Origin: Marinobacterium jannaschii DSM 6295
GTDB lineage: Bacteria; Pseudomonadota; Gammaproteobacteria; Pseudomonadales; Balneatricaceae
DNA: 64,000 nucleotides
Assembly (NCBI RefSeq): GCF_000620085.1
Contig: NZ_KK211068.1
Span: 1 to 64,000 of the forward strand
Reading direction: 5' to 3'
A program made the translations under genes and the position numbers. The notes under the pieces were generated by a model that saw only the letters and a list, made by a program, of their open reading frames with translations, searched no databases and was not told the DNA's origin. Positions 17,103 to 24,160 of the stretch are shown piece after piece. The number at the start of each line of letters is the position of its first letter. Position 1 is the first letter of the stretch.

Positions 17103-18809
17103 TCAGCGCGACTGACGCCAACCCTGAGTCCGGTTGAGCAACATATGTGACAGCAGCCAGTGAATCAGTTTGACGCCAATGCAGGTAAACATCAGTAACA
17201 CGCCCATTGCAGCTGCAGGAGCAATATCCCCGGCATCATCCATATTCAGTACCGATATGGATGCCAGCATCGTATCCGAAGAGTAGAGAAACACTACGGC
17301 TGATACCGTATTGAGTGCATTGACGAACAGGTAGATAGCGATCTCCAGCAATGCCGGCAGACATACCGGCAGGGTCACCCGCCAGAAGGTGATATAAAAC
17401 GGCACTTTCAGCGATGCCGACACCGCTTCAAACTCTGCATCGATCTGCTTCAGGGCGGTGACTGCCGTCAGGTGACAAACCGTGTAGTAGTGCGCGATGG
17501 TACAGATCACCAGTATCGCCATAGAGCCATACAGGAAGTTCAGCGGATTATCGGGGCTGTTGAAAAAGAAAATATAAGCCAGGCCAAGTACCAGCCCCGG
17601 CACCGCCAGTGGCACCATTGCCATCAGGTGCAGCAATGTGCGCAGCAAGCGGAAGCCTGCCAGCTTCTCGACCAGATAGGCATGGCTGAAAATCAATGCC
17701 GTACCAAAGAGAGCAGTATAGAGCGCCATCTCCAGCGAGTTTTCATAAGCGTCCCAGCCGCCGCCATCCATCAGATCAAACTGATAGTTATCCAGTGTGA
17801 ACTCGAGGTTATAGGGCCAGAAGCTGATAAAGGAAGCGTAAACCGCCATCCCCAGTACACCGATAATGACCGCAATCACCAGCATACAGACGGCAAACAG
17901 GCTCCAGTCCCGGATTGCTGCAGGTTCGGGCCGCAATGGTTCGGCCCTGGAGGTGAGCAATGCCACCTGCTTACGCTGCACCCAGCGATCAACGGCAAAA
18001 GCCAGCAGCGCCGGAAACAGCAGGATCACCGAGACCACCGCCCCCATCTGAAAGTTCTGCTGACCGATCACCTGTTTATAGATATCGGTAGCCAATACAT
18101 TGTATTGACCGCCGATCACTTTGGGAGCACCGAAGTCCGTCAATACCAGGGTAAAGACCACAAAGCCGGCACTGATCAGGCCATACTTAATCGACGGCAG
18201 CGTCACCGTCAGGAAGGTGCGCAGCGCACTGGTGCGTAACGCGCGGGCCGACTCGTACAAGCGCGCATCCGTATTGGAGAGTGCGGTTGAGATGATCATC
18301 AGTGCCGCCGGAAAGCACCAGAAGCTGAGGCTGATCACCACGCCAATCGGACCATAGATACTCTCCCCCATCAGCCAGCTTTTCAGTACGCCCTGATTAC
18401 CAAACAGATAGACCATAGAGATGGCAGGCAGCAGGGAAGGCGCAAAGATCGGCCCCATCATCAGCAACCGGATGGTTCCCCTGAAAGGCATACAACTGCG
18501 CTGCAGTGCATACGCGCAGATCAACGCCAGTGTCACTACAATCAGGGTAGTGACCGAAGCGATGGTCAGTGAGTGCGTGACGGAGGATGCCAGCGATGGC
18601 GTTGCGGCATACTCGATAAAGTTATCCAGCCCGACAAAATCGCCGGACGAGTTTTCCATACTCTTTGACAGTATGGCGTACAGCGGCATCAGCACGGTTA
18701 ACAGCAGTACGACAATCCCGAACAGCACCCCAATCAGCTGCAACAGTTGCTCCCGGCGCAGAGACAGGGGATTCCAGTCGTTGACCGGGCGGGCAGTGAT
18801 TACACTCAT
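17103..18809 (-). CDS. phnU2: 2-aminoethylphosphonate-type ABC transporter permease (fused)
   Basis: The 568-residue protein has two homologous halves of about six membrane segments each, joined by a short linker near residue 300. Each half contains the binding-protein-dependent permease pattern (EAA-like loops, for example LYESARALRTSALRTFLTVTLP and DAEFEAVSASLKVPFYITFWRVTLP). The fused form is typical of the 'PhnU2' permease group assigned to 2-aminoethylphosphonate uptake, while Salmonella uses separate PhnU and PhnV. Its start overlaps the ATPase stop by four bases (ATGA), so the two are translationally coupled. It acts in the inner membrane with the ATPase and binding protein. Confidence 0.85.
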   Translation of the reverse strand: MSVITARPVNDWNPLSLRREQLLQLIGVLFGIVVLLLTVLMPLYAILSKSMENSSGDFVGLDNFIEYAATPSLASSVTHSLTIASVTTLIVVTLALICAYALQRSCMPFRGTIRLLMMGPIFAPSLLPAISMVYLFGNQGVLKSWLMGESIYGPIGVVISLSFWCFPAALMIISTALSNTDARLYESARALRTSALRTFLTVTLPSIKYGLISAGFVVFTLVLTDFGAPKVIGGQYNVLATDIYKQVIGQQNFQMGAVVSVILLFPALLAFAVDRWVQRKQVALLTSRAEPLRPEPAAIRDWSLFAVCMLVIAVIIGVLGMAVYASFISFWPYNLEFTLDNYQFDLMDGGGWDAYENSLEMALYTALFGTALIFSHAYLVEKLAGFRLLRTLLHLMAMVPLAVPGLVLGLAYIFFFNSPDNPLNFLYGSMAILVICTIAHYYTVCHLTAVTALKQIDAEFEAVSASLKVPFYITFWRVTLPVCLPALLEIAIYLFVNALNTVSAVVFLYSSDTMLASISVLNMDDAGDIAPAAAMGVLLMFTCIGVKLIHWLLSHMLLNRTQGWRQSR

Positions 18810-19879
18810 CGGGCACTCTCGAACAGATGGATACGGCTACTGGGCAGGTCAAGCATCAGGCGGCTGCCCTTGGCTATCTGCAGGTCACGCACATCATTCA
18901 TGGAGAACTCAGCAATCACCGGCTCCATGATGCCATCGACATCCAGTTCAGAACGTACGAAGGAACCGAGAAATTCGACATGACGCACATCAGCCGGCAT
19001 GGTATTGGTGGCATCGCCGTTATACCGCACCCGGATATCTTCCGGGCGGATCGCCAGCTGCATATCGTTGTCCGGCTGGAATAGCTTGTCATGCTCACAG
19101 TCCAGTAGCTGGCCACCAACCTGCACCTTGCCATCATCCAGCATGCGACTGGAAAGAAAGTTCATCTGACCGATAAAAGAAGCCACAAAGGCTGTTTTGG
19201 GCCGCGAATAGATCTCCTCCGGGGTCCCGATCTGTTCGATCACACCATGGTTCATCACCACGATTTTATCGGCCATCGCCAGCGCTTCTTCCTGATCGTG
19301 GGTCACCATTATCGTGGTCACACCCAACTTGCGCTGCAGTTCCTTAATCTCGCTGCGCAGGTGAACACGTACCAGTGCATCCAGTGCCGAGAGCGGTTCA
19401 TCAAGTAACAGCAGACCCGGGCTGGTCGCAATGGCCCGTGCCAGGGCAACACGCTGCTGTTGACCTCCGGACAGCTGAGAGGGATATTTCACGCCGGACT
19501 CAGGCAGGCCGATCATCTCCAGCAGCTCTTCAACCCGGGCATTGAGTTTACTGCGCGAGGTTTTACGGTTCTTCAGACCGTAAGCGATATTTTCCGCCAC
19601 TGTCAGGTTCGGAAACAGTGCATAGGACTGGAAAACAATGCCGAAATCACGCTGGTCAGGAGTTAGCCAGGACACATCCTCCCCGGCCTGATGGATCTCA
19701 CCCTCGGTCTGAAGGTCCAGTCCGGCAACCGCACGCAGCAAAGTGGTTTTGCCACAGCCGGATGGCCCCAGGAAGCAGACAAACTCGCCTTCCCGAATAT
19801 CCAGCGAGATATTACTCAGTGCAGTGAAATCACCAAATGACTTGGATACATTTTTGATAGAAAGATAAGCACCATTCAT
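18806..19879 (-). CDS. phnT2: 2-aminoethylphosphonate-type ABC transporter ATP-binding protein
   Basis: This 357-residue ABC ATPase has Walker A GPSGCGKTT near 40, Q-loop in VFQSYALFPNLTV, signature LSGGQQQRVALARA, Walker B LLLLDEPLSALD and the H-loop MVTHDQEEA. A C-terminal TOBE-type beta domain (from about 250) is present, as in the spermidine/iron/phosphonate group. It powers the neighbouring fused permease. The start at ATG 19879 follows AAGGG. It lies 184 bases after the binding-protein gene, with a hairpin in between that probably lowers ATPase and permease expression relative to the binding protein. Confidence 0.88.
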   Translation of the reverse strand: MNGAYLSIKNVSKSFGDFTALSNISLDIREGEFVCFLGPSGCGKTTLLRAVAGLDLQTEGEIHQAGEDVSWLTPDQRDFGIVFQSYALFPNLTVAENIAYGLKNRKTSRSKLNARVEELLEMIGLPESGVKYPSQLSGGQQQRVALARAIATSPGLLLLDEPLSALDALVRVHLRSEIKELQRKLGVTTIMVTHDQEEALAMADKIVVMNHGVIEQIGTPEEIYSRPKTAFVASFIGQMNFLSSRMLDDGKVQVGGQLLDCEHDKLFQPDNDMQLAIRPEDIRVRYNGDATNTMPADVRHVEFLGSFVRSELDVDGIMEPVIAEFSMNDVRDLQIAKGSRLMLDLPSSRIHLFESAR

Positions 19880-20002
19880 TGTTATCGCCCTTTGTCAGTG
19901 CCTTTTCAGCGTTCGCCGGAAAACCGTTGCGCAGGCTGAATAGAGTTCGGTGTGTGGCCTCACGGCCGGGATAATGGATTGATACTGCCGCAGAAGTGTT
20001 GC

Positions 20003-20033
20003 AGAAACAAAACAGAGGGCAGCCGCTGCCCTC
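20003..20033 (-). terminator. Intercistronic hairpin after the binding-protein gene
   Basis: GAGGGCAG and CTGCCCTC (20015-20022 and 20026-20033) form an 8-base stem with a 3-base loop, followed on the minus strand by TGTTTTGTTT. Such partial terminators after a periplasmic binding-protein gene commonly set a high binding-protein to membrane-component ratio. Confidence 0.65.
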
Positions 20034-20063
20034 CGTCAGTTGTTGCAGGGTAAGCAGTCGTCG

Positions 20064-21086
20064 TTATTTAGGATCGGACTTGCTGTCGTAGCGGTTCTGC
20101 CACTCTTTAAGGATCGCCATGCGATTCTGGGCAGCCCATTCAAAGTTGTTGTCGATCATCAGGGCTTCAGGATTTTCCGGGAAGTGCTTAACCGGCTTGG
20201 CAATGCCCGGCATGGCTACTACGGCATAGCCCTTGTTATACAACGTGTTGGCAGGCTTGGAAGCGACGAAGTCCATCAGCTTCTGCGCCGCATCGAGCTT
20301 ATCGGTACCCTTGATGATCGCAGCCGCTTCCATATCCCAGCCCAGACCTTCGCTCGGGAATACCAGGTCCAGAGGTGCACCTTTGGTTTTCAGCTTAGCG
20401 CCACGGAAGGCAAAGGAGACACCGATCGCCGTTTCACCGGACGCCGCCAGTTTACAAGGCTTGGAGCCGGAGTGAGTATAGCGGGCAATATTGTTATGCA
20501 GGCCGTCCATAAAGCTCCAGCCCTTGTCTTCGCCATAGATCTGCAGCCAGGAGGAAACATCCAGGAAGCCTGTACCTGAAGAGTTCGGGTTCGGCATGAT
20601 GATATGGCCCTTATATTCGGGCTTAGTCAGATCCTGCCATGAGGCCGGCTTACTCAGGTTGTGCTTTTTCGCTTCGACAGTGTTGAAGCAGATAGAGGCA
20701 ATCCAGGCGTCCATGCCGACCCAAGAAGGCACGGCATCTGAGTCACGGAATTTAGCTGACAGCTTATCCAGCCCTTCAGGTGCATATGGCTGCAGCAGGT
20801 CTTCACCCTTCAGCACCAGCAGAGAGGTCGCGGCCAGGCCCCAGACAACGTCCGCCTGAGGATTGGCTTTCTCGGCCAGAAGCTTGGCAGTCACGATACC
20901 GGTAGAATCGCGGACCCATTTAATCTTGATATCCGGATACTGCTTGTTGAATTCTTTGGCGTAACGCTTCAGGTCTTCAGCTTCTACAGCGGTATAAACC
21001 GTCAGCTCAGTCGCAGCCTGAGCATTCGCAGCGACTACAACAGCACCTGCAACAGACAGAGCACGAATAATGGATTTCATCTTCAC
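20064..21086 (-). CDS. phnS2: 2-aminoethylphosphonate-type ABC transporter substrate-binding protein
   Basis: The 340-residue protein has a Sec signal peptide ending ANAQA and then a type-2 periplasmic binding-protein body that begins ELTVYTAVEAEDLKRYAKEF, as in the iron/phosphonate (PhnS2/Fbp-like) group. Segments MPNPNSSGTGFLDVSSW and YTHSGSKPCKLAASGE are ligand-site loops in that family. AGGAG is seven bases before GTG 21086 but 13 before the in-frame ATG at 21080, so GTG is preferred here. The ligand is inferred from neighbouring phnX and regulator. The operator at 21111-21126 is 25 bases upstream of the start. Confidence 0.85.
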   Translation of the reverse strand: MKMKSIIRALSVAGAVVVAANAQAATELTVYTAVEAEDLKRYAKEFNKQYPDIKIKWVRDSTGIVTAKLLAEKANPQADVVWGLAATSLLVLKGEDLLQPYAPEGLDKLSAKFRDSDAVPSWVGMDAWIASICFNTVEAKKHNLSKPASWQDLTKPEYKGHIIMPNPNSSGTGFLDVSSWLQIYGEDKGWSFMDGLHNNIARYTHSGSKPCKLAASGETAIGVSFAFRGAKLKTKGAPLDLVFPSEGLGWDMEAAAIIKGTDKLDAAQKLMDFVASKPANTLYNKGYAVVAMPGIAKPVKHFPENPEALMIDNNFEWAAQNRMAILKEWQNRYDSKSDPK

Positions 21087-21110
21087 CGTCAGACTCCTGA
21101 TTTAAGTTCA

Positions 21111-21126
21111 TCTGGTATACACCAGA
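21111..21126. promoter_or_regulatory. Putative PhnR operator upstream of the transporter operon
   Basis: TCTGGTATACACCAGA is a 16-base inverted repeat with one central mismatch and includes GTATACAC (GTNTANAC). Its core TGGTATACACCA differs from the phnX site by one base. Its place close to the start codon suggests that binding would block transcription. Confidence 0.7.
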
Positions 21127-21225
21127 ATTAAAGCTTAGATTAGAGAGTCCCGATGACAGTGAGATGACAGAAAGTTAACCGTTGTTTTACAACCGCCCTT
21201 TCCCTGACCGGGCGGCTTGATCGGA

Positions 21226-21951
21226 CTATGCAGCACCGGCGCCCAGTAACAGATTCATCTGCAGGGCATCATGACGCCAGAACTCGCGATCGTACTCAAT
21301 CACCGTACCATACTGGTCCCGGGTCAGGCGCTGGATCACCAGACAGGTATAGCCTGCCGGAGCCTGCAACAGCTCGGCCTGTTCTGCACTGAGGGAAGCC
21401 ACCGAAATATCGAGTTCAACCTGATCGTATTCACGCCCATACTGCTGGCGTAACACCGCGCTGACCGAATGTTCCAGATCCTTCTCGGCCAGACCAGGTA
21501 ACTGCGACGGGCGCAGGTAGATCTGTTCAAAGTAGACCGGTCTGCCATCAACACCACGCAACCGTTCGATCTGCAGTAGCTCTTCATCAGCATCAACCGA
21601 CATGCGGGCCGCCAGCCTGCCACCCGCCGCACAGAGGGTCTTACTCAGTTGCCGGCTAAACGGCTCGAAGCCTTGTTCCGCGACATACTCCATAAAATAG
21701 CTGACACGGGCCGGGTTATAGCGAATCCGCTCGGGTGTCACGAACCAGCCGCGCCGGTTAGAACGATAGATCTTACCTTCCGCTTCGAGCTGCTTCAGCG
21801 CCTCCCGGGTGGTAACACGGCTGGTATGAATCGTTTCACTTATGGTGCGTTCCGATGGTAGTTTATCGTCCGGCTTCCACTCTCCACTCTCTATCCTCTG
21901 CCGCAGATATTCGACTACCTGTAACGAGGTTACCGGCTTCTTTACCGCCAT
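21226..21951 (-). CDS. phnR: GntR/HutC-family regulator, probable PhnR
   Basis: This 241-residue protein has an N-terminal GntR winged helix (LRQRIESGEWKPDDKLPSER, then SRVTTREALKQLEAEG) and a C-terminal UTRA ligand-binding domain (about 90-235), the HutC-subfamily arrangement. It lies directly upstream of the phosphonate transporter genes on the same strand, so it most likely senses a phosphonate or breakdown product. It would act on the two TGGTAT-type palindromes at 16899 and 21111. The start is ATG 21951; a TTG one codon earlier is possible. A GC-rich hairpin without a T-tract (21193-21215) follows its stop. Confidence 0.82.
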   Translation of the reverse strand: MAVKKPVTSLQVVEYLRQRIESGEWKPDDKLPSERTISETIHTSRVTTREALKQLEAEGKIYRSNRRGWFVTPERIRYNPARVSYFMEYVAEQGFEPFSRQLSKTLCAAGGRLAARMSVDADEELLQIERLRGVDGRPVYFEQIYLRPSQLPGLAEKDLEHSVSAVLRQQYGREYDQVELDISVASLSAEQAELLQAPAGYTCLVIQRLTRDQYGTVIEYDREFWRHDALQMNLLLGAGAA

Positions 21952-22036
21952 CAACTATTCTCCCACTCAACCTCAGAACCAACTGGCCTTTATTACAGCA
22001 AAATCACTACACTTTTGTGAACCCGCCCGTCAGGCA

Positions 22037-22073
22037 TAAAAAAACGGCGATCAGATATAATCTGACCGCCGTT
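22037..22073 (-). terminator. Second terminator after aceF
   Basis: On the minus strand a 14-base stem with one G-T pair (22060-22073 with 22043-22056) and a 3-base loop is followed by a seven-T run. It backs up the terminator at 22092-22117, so the aceEF transcript ends before phnR. Confidence 0.9.
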
Positions 22074-22091
22074 GCTAAGCTCTGCCCCCGG

Positions 22092-22117
22092 AAAAAAGAA
22101 GAGCCCCGAAGGACTCT
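22092..22117 (-). terminator. First terminator after aceF
   Basis: On the minus strand AGAGTCC and GGGCTCT pair around a TTCG loop (the very stable CUUCGG type), followed by TCTTTTTT. It lies 22 bases after the aceF stop. Confidence 0.88.
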
Positions 22118-22138
22118 GAGCCAAGGGATTGGAAACTT

Positions 22139-24112
22139 TTACAGCATCAGGCGACGGATATCGCTCAGCAGTGCGTTTACGTAGGTCAGGAAGCGACCGG
22201 CATCACCGCCATTGATGGCACGGTGATCGTAGGAAAGGCACAGTGGCAGCATATTGCGCGGCTCGAACTCTTTACCGTTCCAGCGCGGCTTGATATCTGC
22301 TTTAGAGATACCCAGGATACCGACTTCCGGCGCGTTAACGATCGGCGTGAAACCAGTACCACCGATACCGCCCAGGCTGGAGATGGTGAAGCAGGCGCCC
22401 TGCATCTCGTTTGGCTTCAGCTTACGGTCCTTCGCCTTGCCTGCCAGCTCGATCACTTCGTTCGACAGCTCGTAGATGCCTTTCTTATCAGCATCCTTAA
22501 TCACAGGCACCATCAGGCCATTCGGGGTATCAACCGCGATTCCGATGTTTACATACTTCTTGTAAACGATGTGCTCGCCATCAGCATGCAGGGAAGCATT
22601 GAACTTCGGATTCGCCACCAGCGCCTTAGCAACCGCCTTGATCATAAATGGCAGTGGCGTCAGTCGAACGCCCGCCTTAGCCGCTTCGTCCTTCATCGAC
22701 TTACGGAAAGCTTCCAGCTCTGTGATATCCGCTTCATCGAACTGAGTCACGTGCGGGATATTCAGCCAGCAGCGTGCCATGTTGTCGCGGGTAACCTTCG
22801 CGATCTTGCTCAGCTTCTCGACTTCAACTTCACCGAACTTGCTGAAATCCACTTCAGGGATCGCCGGGATACCGGAACCACCTGTCACGGCCGCCTGTTT
22901 AGGCTGCTCGGCCAGTTTCTTCAGCGCTGATTTCACATACGCCTGAACGTCTTCCTTCAGGATACGGCCTTTACGGCCGGTACCCGCAACCAGTGACAGA
23001 TCGACACCGAATTCGCGGGCCACTGCGCGTACCGCAGGACCTGCGTGAACATTGCGGTTCTTCTTATCCAGCGCTGCCAGGTCAGTCGCTGGCGCGGCCT
23101 TCGCCGGAGCTGCTGCAGGTGCAGCCGCCTTGGCCGGTGCCGGAGCTGCTGCTGCCGGAGCGGGTGCCGCTGCTACAGGTGCCGCTGCCGGAGCCGCACC
23201 TTTAACTTCCAGCACCAGGATCAGGTCACCTTCGTTACAGGTACTGCCTTCACTGATCTTAACGTCTTTAACAACACCGGATTTAGGCGCAGGTACTTCC
23301 ATAGAAGCCTTGTCCGTTTCCAGTGCAATCAGGCTGTCGCCTTCGTTGACTTCATCGCCGGCCTTTACCAGCACTTCGATCACATCAACGTCAGTGGCAC
23401 CGGACAGGTCCGGTACCAGCACATCTTCGACACCGCCCGCTACCGGCGCGGCAACCGGGGCAACGACAGGAGCTTCTGCCGCAGGTGCGGGTGCAGCTTC
23501 TGCAACCGGCGCTGCGGCCGGTGCGGCACCTGCAACTTCCAGGGTCAGGATCAGGTCACCTTCATTACAGGTGCCGCCTTCGCCCATGATCACTTCTTTA
23601 ACCGTACCGGCCTTAGGTGCAGGTACTTCCATAGACGCCTTGTCGGTCTCCAGTACCAGCAGGCTGTCGCCTTCAGCGATCACATCGCCCGCTTTAACCA
23701 GTACTTCAACCACATCAACATCGCTGGAACCGGACAGGTCAGGCACCGTCACTTCTTCTACTGCAGACGCAGCCGGGGCCGCCGCTGGCGCGGCAGCTGG
23801 GGCTTCAGCAACAGGTGCAGGAGCGGCAGCAGGTGCAGGCTCGGCAGCCGGCGCAGTCGCTGCGGCGGCGACATCTTCAGCCGTGACTTCAACGATTGCT
23901 TCACCTTCATTGATGGTGTCGCCTTCGTTAACCATGATTTTGGCGATCACACCGGCACGATCCGCCGGTACTTCCATGGACGCCTTATCTGTTTCCAGTA
24001 CGATCAGGGAATCGCCTTCGGCAATCACATCACCGACCGCCACACAAACTTCAACGATATCTACGTCTGTAGCGCCGCCGATATCAGGAACATTAATTGT
24101 GATATTGCTCAC
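22139..24112 (-). CDS. aceF: Dihydrolipoamide acetyltransferase (E2 of pyruvate dehydrogenase)
   Basis: The 657-residue E2 core protein has three tandem lipoyl domains, each with DKASMEVP (first lipoyl lysine at about residue 43), separated by Ala/Pro-rich linkers. A peripheral-subunit-binding domain (AVREFGVDL-like stretch, then GTGRKGRILKEDV) follows. The C-terminal catalytic domain ends with LSYDHRAINGGDAGRF, which carries the active-site His. It transfers acetyl groups from pyruvate to CoA in the cytoplasm. Translation starts at GTG 24112 after GAGGA. It lies 48 bases after aceE; no lpd gene follows, so E3 is encoded elsewhere. Confidence 0.97.
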   Translation of the reverse strand: MSNITINVPDIGGATDVDIVEVCVAVGDVIAEGDSLIVLETDKASMEVPADRAGVIAKIMVNEGDTINEGEAIVEVTAEDVAAAATAPAAEPAPAAAPAPVAEAPAAAPAAAPAASAVEEVTVPDLSGSSDVDVVEVLVKAGDVIAEGDSLLVLETDKASMEVPAPKAGTVKEVIMGEGGTCNEGDLILTLEVAGAAPAAAPVAEAAPAPAAEAPVVAPVAAPVAGGVEDVLVPDLSGATDVDVIEVLVKAGDEVNEGDSLIALETDKASMEVPAPKSGVVKDVKISEGSTCNEGDLILVLEVKGAAPAAAPVAAAPAPAAAAPAPAKAAAPAAAPAKAAPATDLAALDKKNRNVHAGPAVRAVAREFGVDLSLVAGTGRKGRILKEDVQAYVKSALKKLAEQPKQAAVTGGSGIPAIPEVDFSKFGEVEVEKLSKIAKVTRDNMARCWLNIPHVTQFDEADITELEAFRKSMKDEAAKAGVRLTPLPFMIKAVAKALVANPKFNASLHADGEHIVYKKYVNIGIAVDTPNGLMVPVIKDADKKGIYELSNEVIELAGKAKDRKLKPNEMQGACFTISSLGGIGGTGFTPIVNAPEVGILGISKADIKPRWNGKEFEPRNMLPLCLSYDHRAINGGDAGRFLTYVNALLSDIRRLML

Positions 24113-24160
24113 GTTTCTATCCTCTACCTTAATAAGCTGATTCGAAGTTCAGGGGCAGTC

